Assembly (NCBI GenBank): GCA_036172665.1
Contig: CM069872.1
Coordinates: forward strand, 52,872,101 to 52,936,100
Origin: Prosopocoilus inquinatus
Taxonomy: Eukaryota; Arthropoda; Insecta; Coleoptera; Lucanidae
Direction of reading: 5' to 3'
DNA length: 64,000 nt
Part shown: positions 23,529 through 35,095 of the stretch, piece after piece
Layout: the number at the start of each line of letters is the position of its first letter
Numbering within the stretch: position 1 is the first letter of the stretch
Program-made: the position numbers and the translations under genes
The notes under the pieces: model-generated
Database searches by the model: none
What the model was told of the DNA's origin: nothing
What the model saw: the letters and a program-made list of their open reading frames with translations, nothing else

Positions 23529-25637
23529 TTATTTAAAGTACTTAAAACCTAACGGTACACCTATAATAATGCTTATCGCTATTACATATATGATGCGAAG
23601 AACGGAAGTATTACGCTTCTTCATCGGAATCATCAAATTCTGACTTTCTTGTTCTATAGATTCATTTTCGGATACATAACTTTCATCTTCGGCACTGACA
23701 TACAATAATTGGTTAACTTCCGGATCGGATGTACGTTTTTTTACATCTCTTAAACCTAAAGTGCTCAGATAGGGATCCGAAGTTAAAATCAATCGATGAA
23801 ATAAATCTTCATTCGTTTTTATTCTGGAAACCTTTCGAGTATGATGTTCTCTATATCGTCGAATATCTTTGTTTCGTGTTGCTTGCGCCTCTTCAGATAA
23901 TTCTCCGATAGGAACGCAAGCATGGCTTATTACGGAAGTTCCGTGGATTAAAATTTTATGTACCGAAATAGGCATGTAGTACCAGCCATACAGGGACACG
24001 TATTTCTCATCGGTATCGAAACAGAATTTTTCAAATTTTTCTACTTTGATTTCACTTCTGCTATTAATTAATTTTAAAATAATAGCAAATCTTCTTATTA
24101 AACTTTCGTCGATTTGTGTTATTTCAGCAGAAATTTTCGGGTTTGCAAAAAATCGCCTAGCTGTGTTTCCATCATTACTTGTTCCGTAACCAGGTTTAGG
24201 AACGTCCACAATTAAACCCATCCGTTCACGAAACTTATCTTGAATTTCTTTTTTTCGGCTTTGTACTGCAGCACTCAAAGCCTTCGGTATCTTCCAAGAT
24301 TTGATGTCCAACCTGTATGATATATGAAGTAAACATTCGAAGAATCTAATGTATGCGTGTAAAACAGATAACCCAAAACGGTACATTTCTTGGCTTTCTG
24401 GCTTATTCCTAACCAAATCGAGATTATTTGTTTCGGAAATTGTGCATCGGCATACATAGCACCGCATACCAGAAGCATCAGCCAGCGCATTACAAATTTT
24501 TCCATCTACCATTGTTAACATGAGAGTGTAGGTTACAGAAACGTTGTTGGTACTGGTAATATATGGCTCCAAATTGTCAATTTGAGTTTTAATGTGTAAT
24601 TCTTCTTCTTTGGAAATAAGGTCTGTTTCGTGAATCCACTGCAATCTGATAGGTCTGCAAAATCTTGTAGATGATAGTTTGGGATTTTTCCATAGTAATG
24701 TTTGCTTACTGCTCTCAATTAATCTTAAAGGAACTAGGGAAGTAACAAAAATATTTTCATCTGACAACGTTTTCTCCGAAAATTTTTGCTTATATGATGA
24801 AAATCCTGATGCACCATCGAATCCCCACTTACAGTAAAGAGTGCACTGAGTTTGATCGTCTAATGTTGCTTCCACTGATCTAAGTATGCTATCTGTTGTC
24901 TTATTTAGCAGAGCTTGCAAATGAACTTCGCATTTAACTTCGGTAATGCTAACATTTTCCGGATAAAAAGTTTTTTTAGCTGCCAGGACTTGCTTATATG
25001 GTATGGTGGATACAAATCACAATTCTTCTGCCGAGCAACGCTTCGTAACCCATTATACTGATGGGTGTTTAAATTTAAACCGATCAATACAGAAAGACCT
25101 TCTTCTGAAGACAGTGGTTCACGTTGGCTTCTTTGCTTTTTTCTTTCCTGATGTATCTTCAGATACTAAACTTGAAGATCTACGTCTTACCTCCCGAAGT
25201 TTCATAGCAGCAGCAAATGATAATTCTGCAACTGAATAATTTTTCCGTATCTCTTCAGTTTTCTTCCTCTTAGAAGATTCGGAGTACTCTTCAAAGATTT
25301 TATGTCTTCTGCCAGTTTGAGAAGTACTGGGACCTGATTGGTGATGGCGTACTATTTCAGGAAAGGTAATTTCCTGGGATAACCACTCACTATACTTCTT
25401 TATAAACGTTTCGTTCGTTCGGTTTATATCACTTGCTTGCCAGCGGTGGAAATAAGGTGCAAAGAAATTGGTTCGAATAAAGTGTTTTAATGTTTCAACT
25501 ACGTTCTCGTCCTCCTCGAGAGAAAATGTTTGTGTTAAAAAAGCAATAACACTGTTTTTCTTCTCTTCTATACTTTCTTGGGCATGCTCCCTTATAATAA
25601 TATGAAGCACTAGCCGAGTAATCTTTCTCTCAGACAT
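23529..25637 (-). pseudogene. Transib/RAG1-like transposase, broken by two frameshifts
   Basis: DDE transposase that would cut at CACAGTG-type ends. The N-terminal piece (start MSERK at 25637; an upstream in-frame Met lies at 25667) runs to a stop at 25119. A second piece with LSVLI, NTHQY and DLYPPYH continues in another frame, and the 463-codon main part (to 23529) returns to the first frame. Frameshifts lie in the A-run near 25130-25150 and near 24994-25000. Visible motifs are KWGFDG (first Asp, codon 24816-24818), TMVDGK (second Asp, 24504-24506), CYVC zinc-type cysteines, SNDGNTARRFF and SVHKILIHG. The third acidic residue is Ala in EEAQATRNK (23880-23882). The last ~24 residues form an unusual hydrophobic tail. 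Probably inactive on at least three counts. The family call is by recognised motifs, not by a search. Confidence 0.85.
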
Positions 25638-26437
25638 TTCGCACAAGATTTTCCAAATCACAAACACACCTTACAAATTTGTGTGGTAAACTGATAGGAA
25701 TTGCATATTTCTTCAATTTTATATGCATATCAGGTAAACAGAATACGAGGAAAATTGCGAATTCGAGTAAAAATATTATTAGGTATAATTACTGATTAAG
25801 CAGGATAATTGGAATTCTGTGCAAGTAATTAAGCTCATTTGTGAGTTCTGCAGAACATTTAATCTTATAAAATTTTGAATTGCTTATACAAGATTAACAT
25901 TATCTTTTCTTAATGTAATCCGGGAAGCAGATTAGGTAAAGATTTGACATTATTACTGCGAAGAGAATTATATTAAACATATTTAAATTGTAAATAGGAA
26001 TTCATATTTTTTGTGAATTCAAATATTTCAAAACCATTTTTTCCTGTAGATTACGAACATGCAAAAACATAATAGTTCGATCTAAAATTTCAAAATTACC
26101 CCCGCCCTCACATCGGCGGGGATTGAGGGGGTTAATTTTGATGAGATTTGTGTCCCCTTCGAAAATACTAAGAATTTACGTAAAAACATTTTTTATGCAA
26201 TGCGTAGGTACTTCTCGAAATATTTCGTTGACTCGTACTAAAAGATTAAAAATTGACCCGGTATATTATTGAACAGAATTTACTAACCGGCAGATATTGG
26301 CAAGAAATTAAAGTATGGATACTTAGAAAACATTAATACGGATGTTTTAATTCAAGTTCAAATGCATAATCTTGTATACTTCATAATTATATTGCTGTTT
26401 ATAGTGAAGCGGAACTCTCAGAAAGGAGTATTATTAG

Positions 26438-28561
26438 TAAAGAGCGGATTCTATGCTAAATGCATATTGCATGCATATTTTGCATATTTGAGCATTTTGT
26501 TCAATTTTCGCATATTTCTTAAAAACGTGCATATATATGCATATTTGAAAGAATTTGTGTCGAAGTGAGTAAATTTTTTCCTGAATTCTTAATTCGTCAG
26601 AACATGTTGTTGCATTAATTAGGGTCTAGTTTGCACCCTTCTTGGGCTTAGGCAGGCAGAATTTTCCAAGTAGTGAATTAGGGATTTCCAAGTACTTTCT
26701 TAACGATGCGGTGGGGCGCTCATGTTTGCAATATTGTTTCATCACTTCTTCACGGATTATTAGTCGGTTATTGCTGCGAACGTTTAGTTCTTCCGTAAAA
26801 GTATTTTTGTTTGTGAGAAGTGCGATATGCCGAAAGACAATTCGAGCCTGGTTAATTCCTGGATCAGAAGCTATCCCGAGCTTGCTTACACCAATGGAAG
26901 CGTATTCTGTAAAGCCTGTAGGAAAATGGTAAGTTTTAAGTTTGTTTTCTTCCTCCTTAGGTAAATATTTGCTTGGTTCTTGAATATTGAAAGTTCAGAC
27001 AGTTTAAAAAAATTCAAGTTCTTGTTGTAGATACCAACCCAACGAAAATTTTCGGTCACACAACATGTCGGGACAGAACTACACAAGTCAAAATGCAAGA
27101 AGATGAATGAATCGAAAACATTTCAATTACCCTTAGACAGTGGACCGTCGTTGATGACTTCATCTAATGAACAACAAGAATTTAATGCTGATTTATGCGA
27201 GGCGATGATTTGTGCAAACGTGCAATCGTAGAAAATCAATATATTTATTTTATTGTGGATAAAACTACTGATTCTTGTGGGCGTTACATTGTAAATTTGT
27301 TAATAGGGTCTTTGCGGGAAGATAAACCTAGTGAATCTTATTTAATAGCCTGTACACAGTTAGACAAAACTAATCATTTAAGTATTTTAAGATCTGTTAA
27401 TGAATGTTTTATGAAATTTTTCTCACCTAATGTAGTTCCTACTGAAAAAATTTTACTTATGGTATCAGATGCTGCCCCTTACATGGTTAAAGCCGGGCAG
27501 CAATTTAAAACAATTTATAAAAATTTAGTTCACGTGAGTTGTTTAGCTCATGGATGTAACAGAGTAGCTGAACATATTAGATGTGAATTTTCTGATGTAA
27601 ATCTACTAATTAGTACCATTAAAAAAATATTTGTCAAAAGTCCCCTACGAGTTCAGTTGTACAGGGAAAAATTGCCGAATGTACCTTTACCTCCCGAACC
27701 AGTGTTGACTAGGTGGGGAACTTGGTTGGAGGCGGCAATGTTTTATGCTGATCATTTTGTAGCAATTAAGGAATTGGTTGTAGAGTTTAATGCCCAAGAT
27801 AGTGCTGCTATTGCAAAGGCACAAAATATTGTAACAAAAACTTCATTGGCAAATCAACTGAACTTCATCAAAATGCATTACAGTTTTGTAATACAAACTA
27901 TAAACAATTTAGAAAAACCGAAAATGTCTTTAATAGAATCCGTTAAAATTGTTAAAGAATTTAAAGAGAATATTTCAAAAGTTCCAGGTAAAATCGGCAG
28001 TTCAGTAAATAAAAAATGTTTATCCGTTTTAGATAAAAATAGCGGCTTCAAGACCCTTGAGGAAATTTACGAAGTTTTGAATGGAAACTTTGAAATTGAC
28101 TTAAGTGTAGAATTTTCAGCTATGAGTCACTTTAAATATGCCCCAATTACCTCCGTGGATGTTGAAAGGAGTTTTTCAATTTATAAAAATATTTTGTCAG
28201 ATAAAAGGCAAAATTTCCTGGTAGAGAACTTGGAAAAACACATTGTTGTAAATTATAATCGAAGATTTTTTTAGTCGTTATAATATTTACTTAATAATGT
28301 ACATACATAATATACACACTTCCTTCATATAAGCGTTTACAAATAAATGTAAATAAATTGTATAAAATATAATGTTTTTTATTTGAATAAGAATGCCCAT
28401 AAAACACAGTAGACCAGTTATTGCATTATTTGAAGTGTTCGGCCTATCTTGCACATATTTCGCCATTTTTAGTGCATATATATGTGCATATTACATCATT
28501 TTTTAGTGCATATATATGCGCATATTTCATGAAAATTACTCGCATATAAATCCGCTCTCTA
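26438..28561 (+). mobile_element. hAT transposon copy 1 (2,124 bp), internally deleted
   Basis: Terminal inverted repeats are TAAAGAGCGGATTCTATGC and, at the right end, ATATAAATCCGCTCTCTA. Both sides carry the 8-bp duplication ATTATTAG (26430-26437, 28562-28569), the length diagnostic of hAT, and ends of YARAG type fit hAT. Subterminal regions are rich in repeated TGCATATATATGC-like words, likely transposase-binding sites. Relative to copy 2 at 51528-53968 it lacks 136 bp near 27218 but has no internal insertion. It is nested in the Transib-like element, so it arrived later. Confidence 0.95.
26827..28274 (+). pseudogene. hAT transposase with BED-type finger (copy 1), deleted and frameshifted
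   Basis: Exon 1 (26827-26928) encodes MPKDNSSLVNSW and CKAC; a GTAAGT intron (26929-27030, ending TTGTAG) joins exon 2 at RKFSVTQHVG...HKSKC, completing a BED-like C2H2 finger. About 120 codons into the protein a 136-bp deletion shifts frame and leads to a TAG (about 27229). The remaining 359-codon frame (27195-28274) holds FIVDKTTDSCG (copy 2 has DET), LMVSDAAPYM, CLAHGCN, LTRWGTW and the C-terminal hAT dimerisation region YAPITSVDVERSFS...LSDKRQNF. AATAAA signals follow near 28340. The gene would not make a complete transposase. Confidence 0.9.
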
Positions 28562-28926
28562 ATTATTAGTATGGCTTTTATGAGTGGCGAAACATTTAAA
28601 TTATACGTTGAATTTCAGTAAATCAAAGCTAAAAGACTGAAGAATAATTCTGTGTAATTTGTTTTTATATATATTTCACAGTAATTGCGGTATGAGGTTT
28701 GAAAGTAAAGAGTTTTTCGGGCGAACTTCGTGGGTTTTAAATTCTCGTTTTTTTTTACAAATTCAAAAAGCAATTGTGAAGAAACATGAAATATTTGATA
28801 AGTAATAATTATACTGCATGTAATACATACTATAGACATTATTGTAACAAAATTTCAGCTTGCTGTGAGAAAGTTGAAAATTCTCATTTTTCGCACGTTT
28901 TTCAACTTTGGAAACCTGTGCGCGGC

Positions 28927-30590
28927 GTCGCTGTCGTAGAGATGCAAGCGACTTCCCTGAAGCCCTTGCCAGTAACGATATGCCTGTGCATTGTGCCTAG
29001 GCCCGCTCACAAAACACCAACGTGTTATTAACGAGTGAACGCCACCAACACGCATCAAATTAATAGACCGAATTTGGCTTCGCCCTGAAATTATTAGGAA
29101 GGAGTTCGACCGCTTCAAAAGTTCTCGACGACATAAGCTAAAACCAACCGAGCAAAACCTGTAAAGGATCGTCGAGTGTTCAGTCCGCGCAGAGGCGCAA
29201 TGATTTAATTTAATTAATGTCATAACGAATCATAACGCGTGCGTACAAGGTTAGAATGAAATGAGAGTCGGCCGCACTCTCTGGAACTGAGACGCGCACG
29301 GCAATTCGTTTTTTTTTTTTTTGTTAATTCGCCGCGTACAGCTTTTACTCGGTTGGTTCTAGCTTATGTCATGGAGAGTCGTTTGTGTTATTATTATTAT
29401 AATTTTTTGCGCTGCTTTAAATATTTCGGAAACATCACGGCCACAAATTTTCCTGCGATGATAATTCATAAATCACACTTGAACGTGTTTACAACGAGAA
29501 CACTGCGAGTGGACCATATATCTCCCCCGGATAAAAAAAAAAAACATCTCATCTTTAAGAGCGGCGGCGAAATAGCCCACGCACTTCTCGTCCGGCTGTT
29601 GATACAGCTCCTTTCGGTCGTTTTTTTTTTTTTTTTTTTAATATTCCATTCAGAAATATTCCACGGCACAAAGCCGGCGATTTCTCAAATAGAACGAGAA
29701 CGTTTACTTCGGCGCGATCAATTTATCAACATCTGCTTCGCAACGGGCGACTCTTTATTTTTTATATTCTGCGATGTGTAAGGGAGTACAAAGGGGATAC
29801 CTGACGGCCCCCCGTGAAATAAAATATTAAAACGTGAAAACTTAAAGGGAGGAAGAAGCAAAAGTTAAGCAAATAAAGGGAGGGAAGTCGGCGCTCTCGC
29901 TCACATAAACATCCGACGAGCGCGCTCCGCTCCCATAAAGGCAAATCGTTTTAAATTTCTTCCAATCTCGGACGAACGATTTGAGGAGAATTTAACGGTT
30001 CGTCGGACGTATAAATATTTTCAGAAGTATGTGTGTGCGCTCTTTGATTATTTTTTTTTCTTCTCCTTCTATTTTATTTTATTTTTTTTTTGATTAATGC
30101 CGACGACTTCGACGCCGCCTGATTCAAACTTCATTTCACACATCGCGTCGATGTGTAACGAACGCTTTCATGAAATACGTTTTCCAGCTTTATCCGGGGG
30201 GATTAAAACGTAGCAGCAGCTCTTTGAAGCTCACACATGTTTGTGCAGTGCTAATCAAAGTGTTGTGTTACTCTACATTTGCATCAATATCTTTTTTTTT
30301 TTTGTTGATACAATTTAACGATTGGCTGTTTTTCTCTCTCTCAAAAGGATTCTGTGCAACTTTGTTTCCAAAGCAATGGTAACCTAAATCCAAGCTTTGC
30401 GACGTTTGCCGTATTCCGGGTAATACCGGAGGATGATGTACCGCTTGCCCGGAACAAATTCCCGGCATTTCTCGTCGATCATGCCAGCCGATAATATGCA
30501 ACATCGTTTGCATTGCGGCGGGGCGCTCCTTTCAACGCCGAATTTACGAATTCATGTGGGAAAGCCTCGCTTTCTGAAGGGGCGGCCCCG
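28927..30590. other. Intergenic, no recognised gene
   Basis: Mixed unique-looking sequence with poly-T runs (29309-29322, 29618-29640, 30050-30090). The frames at 29353-29781 and 28855-29223 are unsupported: no motif, low complexity, and overlap on the other strand. Target-site flank of the Transib element at its left edge. Confidence 0.4.
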
Positions 30591-30599
30591 ATTGATCGG

Positions 30600-31935
30600 A
30601 TCGTTCCGTGTGTGCGAAATATTTTGCGTCCGACGTAAAATATTGCGTGTTGTAATAGGCCGCCACTAAAAATGTCGCCAGATCTTGGAAAATAACTAAA
30701 TTTGCGACAGGCCGTGCTCTATCGATTGATCGATTCGTGCAAATTAATTTGCGATTGCGAAATAGTTTGCGTCCGACGTAAAAACCTGCATGTCGTAATA
30801 GGCCGTCGCTAAGAAACATCATCAAATCCTCGAAAATAATTGAATTTGCGACCGGCCGTGCTTGATTGATTGATCGATCCGTGCGTGCATTAATTTGCGC
30901 GTGCGAAATAGTTTGCGTCCGGCGTAAAAACCTGCGTGTCGTAATAGGCCGCCGCTAACAGCTTCGCCAGATCTTGGAAAGCAATTCAATTTGCGACCGA
31001 CCGTAGTTGATTGATTGATTGATTGATCCGTGGATTAATTTGCGCGTGCGAAATGTTTTGCGCCCGGCATAAAATCCTGCGTGTCGTAATAGGCCGCCAC
31101 TAAGAGCGTCGCCAAATCTTCGAAAATAATTGAATTTGCGACCGGCCATGCTCGATTGATTGATCGACCCGTGCGTGCATTAATTTGCGCGTGCGAAATG
31201 TTTTGCGCCCGGCATAAAATCCTGCATGTCGTAATAGGCCGCCACTAAAAGCGTCGCCAAATCTTCGAAAATAATTGAATTTGCGACCGACAACGCTTGA
31301 ACGATAGATCGATTCGTGCAGATTAATTTGCGCGTGCGAATTATTTTGCGTCCGACGTAAAAAAACTGCGTGTCGTAATAGGCCGGCGCTAAAAGCTTCG
31401 CCAGATCTTCGAAAATTAATTCAATTTGCGACCGGCCGTGCTTGATTGATTGATGGATCCGTGCGTGCATTAATTTGCGCGTGCGAAACACTTTGCGTCC
31501 GGCGTAAAAACCTGCGTGTCGTAATAGGCCGTCGTTAAAAGCTTCGCCAGATCTTCGAAAATAATTAAATTTGCGACCGACAACGCTTGAACGATAGATC
31601 GATTCGTGCAAATTAATTTGCCCGTGCGAATTATTTTGCGTCCGACGTAAAAAAACTGCGTGTCGTAATAGGCCGGCGCTAAAAGCTTCGCCAGATCTTA
31701 AAAATTAATTCAATTTGCGACCGACCGTGGTTGATTGATTGATTGATTGATCCGTGCATTAATTTGCGCGTGCGAAATGTTTTGCGCCCGGCATAAAATC
31801 CTGCGTGTCATAATAGGCCGCCAATAAAAACGTCGCCAAATCTTCGAAAACAATTTAATTTGTGTCCGGCTGGGCTTTGAAATATTTTGCGCCCGGCATA
31901 AAAACCTGCATGCTGTAAAAGGTCGCTAAAAATTC
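30600..31935. repeat. Tandem satellite, ~145-bp unit, ~9 copies
   Basis: GTCGTAATAGGCCGCCGCTA-type boxes fall near 30650, 30793, 30938, 31086, 31230, 31374, 31519, 31664 and 31808. Each unit also has AATTYAATTTGCGACCG, (TTGA)n, a GATCGAT or GATCCGTGCG box and TTGCGCGTGCGAAAT. The 64- and 143-codon minus-strand frames are repeat by-products. The sequence is unrelated to the other 145-bp array at 10.55-11.39 kb. Confidence 0.92.
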
Positions 31936-33160
31936 GCTTTTTTACTTTTCTGGTTTTAAAAAAAAATTAAACGCGTGTATTTTTGGTTTAAATTGACTAA
32001 ATTGACATTCGCTTCGTTTGCAGATCAAAGTCCTTTTCGGTGTTCGGAACGAAGGCGAAAACATCGTTTTAATAATGTCAAATCGAAATCGAATTTATTA
32101 AAACTGCAATTGTTTTAAAGTCACGCAGTCGATTTACCTTCGAATTGCGTTGTATTGTACATATTTCAGAATCGATCGCCTTTTGTTTTTAGAAGTCGTC
32201 ATCGTGTTTATGTAATTTTCGACAACGTCGACGTCGACCGCGTTTTGTTTTAGAGAGTCGTCGCTTCGCCGTTTGAAAATGGAACAAAACAGCTTTTCAT
32301 CTTTGGTCGAGAGAGCGTTCTAAAATGGTTGCAAAACAAAAGACGCTTGAAAATTATGAAGCAATAACAATGAAAACTTAAAAAAAAAACAAAAGTCGAT
32401 CGAATTAAGGTTACCGAAAATTTTGAAATAATAAGACCGTTCTAAATACTTGCAAAACAAAAGACGCTTGAAAATTATAAAATAATAACAATGAAAACTT
32501 AAAAAAAAGACGATCGAATTTGACGTTACCGAAAATTTTAAAATAATAACAGCAATAAATGCAGCGACGACTTTAAAACAAAAGACGACGATCGATTTTT
32601 GACGTCATCGAAAATGATTTATCGTCGTTATTATTTTGTAATTCTCGGTGACGTCAAAATCGATAGTCTTTTGTTTTCTTTTTCTTTTTTCAGCTCTCGT
32701 CGTTATTTTTATTTCAAATAATTTTCGATCGTCTTTTGTTTTGCGAGCCGACTTGGCGCGCAGTGATTATGTCATTTCAAAATTGAAAATCCGGTAGAAT
32801 CCGGACGTGACGGGAATCTATTTGAGACGACGCGCCATCTCTCGACCAAAAACGGAAACCGTTTTGTTCCGTTTTCAAAAACGGCGGAATGTCAACGGGC
32901 TTCGCGCCTCCTGCCTTTGCGATTATTTTAAGCAATTAATTGTTTTATCTTTTTTCGAAATTAAATCGAAAACTTAAGTATCAAAGCGTCACACGAAATG
33001 AATCATCCGGCCGGAGCGCCATCTTTTGGCCGAAAAAAGGAAAACTATTTTAATGTAATTTTTTTAACATCTGACATTTTTTAATAACTGACGTTCTCGT
33101 CAGAAGCCTTGTCTTTTGATTTTGTCTTAAAAAAAATTTATTATTTTTCTTCTATTAGTA
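31936..33160. other. Intergenic with internal direct and inverted repeats
   Basis: A loose direct repeat (GCAAAACAAAAGACGCTTG at about 32331 and 32452; ATAATAACAATGAAAACTT at about 32362 and 32483) is followed by an inverted repeat at 32576-32677. No gene seen. Confidence 0.55.
32576..32677. repeat. Imperfect palindrome, ~40-bp arms
   Basis: The left arm AAAACAAAAGAC, GATCGATTTTTGACGTCA is mirrored by TGACGTCAAAATCGATAG, GTCTTTTGTTTT. The spacer is about 25 bp. A cAMP-response-like TGACGTCA sits in each arm. Confidence 0.7.
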
Positions 33161-33164
33161 GTAT

Positions 33165-33310
33165 AGCTAGCGGGATCCTGGATCAATTTAACCTTGAAAG
33201 AAATTGCGGATGGCATGTGTCCATCCGAAGTGACCATCGTTGAAGGTCATCCCCTAAGTCAGGGGAGTGGTTTAAGAGATGAAGAAGTACGCACCTAGGT
33301 ACTTTCGGCG
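33165..33310 (+). repeat. Dispersed multi-hairpin element, copy 2
   Basis: GGATGG (33208-33213) pairs with CCATCC (33221-33226). TGACC (33231-33235) pairs with GGTCA (33245-33249). CCCCT (33251-33255) pairs with AGGGG (33261-33265). AAGTAC (33285-33290) pairs with GTACTT (33299-33304). The first three hairpins match copy 1 at 10427-10481 in order and spacing. A GGGATCCT box lies about 35 bp upstream in both. Confidence 0.55.
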
Positions 33311-33403
33311 GAAATAAAGGAGATTTTAAAGGGGGCGCTGTTTCTCGGCGTTGGACAAAAAATAAATAAATTTTTGGAATATCAGGAAAGAAATATTATT
33401 GAG

Positions 33404-33529
33404 GCCCGATTTCTTCAGCTGCGGGTAAATTTATCTGCCAGGTAGTATCCTCGGAAACTATTATCGATGCAATGGTTTCCAAGGATAATACCTGGCAGAT
33501 AAATTTATCAGGAGGTGAAGAAATCGGGC
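33404..33529. mobile_element. Foldback MITE, copy 2
   Basis: Starts GCCCGATTTCTTCAGCTG and ends GGTGAAGAAATCGGGC. Inner arms GATAAATTTATCTGCCAGG-type match copy 1 at 2813-2941. It lacks the extra TTAAA seen in the right arm of copy 1. Located shortly downstream of the multi-hairpin element. Confidence 0.78.
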
Positions 33530-34400
33530 ATTAATCGAATCCCACTCAACCACTTATCGGGCGGGCTTTGTATTGTTACGACTTCGGGGTTCGCAAATAC
33601 TAATTTCAAACACTTCGTACGCCCCAGAAATGTATGGAACTCTTCCCGGCGTCCCTCCTGGAACATTCCCTACGTATGGCATGCCTTCTAGAAAACACTG
33701 CGTCTGCACTGTTTTCCATAATAGACTGCCGGCGCACGTCGGCACCCCTGACCGAGACACATCGGCACTCGGCACCCCAGCCCGCGGCTTGTAACAGCAT
33801 TTTTCATTTACTGTTTTTTTTTCTCTTTCAATAATCCGCGTTGCATTTAGCTGCATTGTCAATTTAATAAAATTTAAAACACAGAAAGGTTTTATTTGTT
33901 TCAAGTAGGCACGTGTACATTTTCGAATCCAATAAAAAAAAAATTGAGAGCCTGTCACCACGGGGACGTTGTCCAGAGGTGGATGAGACGACGATTAATC
34001 GGTGCGCAAATTAAGGAAGGGAGAGGGAAACCTCAGCAATTTACCAGAATGAAAGGTCGCGTCGTCCTGCCTGAAGTTAGCCTCGCATCACCTCGGATAC
34101 CCATCACGCGAATTATCTGCAGACAACGATTGTTAATGCTGTTGCAAATCGATTGAAACTTAATGGACCGAGAACGTCATCCAGTTGATGATTTACGTTC
34201 CGTTTATTCCACACAATAATTAATAACAAATAACAGGCCGCCATGATGAGTCAGTTTCACGTGTTACGCACCGAATTTACAAATTTGATTACAAAGCAAG
34301 ATTATTATTATTATTTTTACTCAATGGTCCCGTGTACCGTTGAGGAGTACCTCCGAATCAAGTTTTACGCATCACTAATGTAATAGTTGGGGGCGGGAGG
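33530..34400. other. Intergenic, no recognised gene
   Basis: Several overlapping frames (33554-33961 minus, 33573-33834 plus, 33896-34156 plus) lack motifs and contradict each other. A decayed exon cannot be excluded, but nothing positive supports one. Confidence 0.35.
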
Positions 34401-34417
34401 GGGGGGGGGAGGAGAAA

Positions 34418-35095
34418 GCGGATAAAAAATTGCGCTGCAACCCTATTGATTTTACAAGGATCAAACTTTTGGCGTCCTTCCAGCGGGTTCGGTTTCTTCT
34501 GTTTCGCGCGGAGCGAAATAAACCCGCGCGCAAATCCATCCAAATTGTCGCGTCCGTCGGCGCAATTAAAGTTTGCGTTAAGAAAATGTTCGGATTCATT
34601 TATTTTGTAAAAAAAATGCATTATCAGAAGCGTCATTATAAAGTCAGAATATTTTTTAGATTCGCGGCGTGTAAGAATAGTTTATGCTCACTCGTTTTAA
34701 AATTATCCGGCCATAAAATAGTATAAAAATTTCGACGCATCGACACTCTTTTGTGGAAGCGGATAAAAAATTGCGCCGCATCCCTATTGATTTTACAAGG
34801 ATCAAACTTTTGGCGTCCTTCCAGCAGGTTCGGTTCCTTCTGTTTCGCGCGGAGCGAAATAAAACCGCGCGCAAATCCATCCAAATTGTCGCGTCCGTCG
34901 ACGCAATTAAAGATTGCGTTAAGAAAATGTTCAGATTCATTTATCATGTAAAAAAATGCGTTATCAAAATGTGCAAAAAAGCGTCATTATAAAATCAAGA
35001 TACTTTTTAGATTAGGGGCATGTAAGAATAGTTTGAACGCAACGTTTTAAAATTCTCCGGCCATAAAATAGTATAAAATTCTCGACGCATCGACA
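34418..35095. repeat. Two tandem units of 339 bp
   Basis: AAGCGGATAAAAAATTGCG occurs at about 34417 and 34756, and both units continue through GGATCAAACTTTTGGCGTCC and TGTTTCGCGCGGAGCGAAAT to TTCTCCGGCCATAAAATAG. The 3' ends merge into the ~565-bp units that follow, so the two families share their terminal ~100 bp. Confidence 0.88.

Larger units (their letters stand above)
23291..28921 (-). mobile_element. Transib/RAG1-like DNA transposon, interrupted by an hAT element
   Basis: The left end reads GCACAGTGTTTCCAAAT and the right end, read inward on the minus strand, GCACAGGTTTCCAAAG. The ends realign at CGCGCGAAAAATGA and CGTGCGAAAAATGA, giving imperfect inverted repeats of about 45 bp. A 5-bp GC-rich direct repeat, GCGGC, flanks the element (23286-23290 and 28922-28926), as known for Transib elements. 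The left terminus contains CACAGTG, the heptamer also used by RAG signals. The minus-strand transposase (23529-25637) is the only gene. An hAT element at 26438-28561 lies inside. Without it the element would be about 3.5 kb. Confidence 0.75.

Noticed and set aside
29353..29781. 142-codon plus-strand frame
   Set aside because: Dominated by poly-T-derived Phe runs and mixed composition; overlaps a minus-strand frame and shows no motif.
33554..33961. 135-codon minus-strand frame overlapping plus-strand frames
   Set aside because: No recognisable domain, and three mutually incompatible frames cover the same bases.
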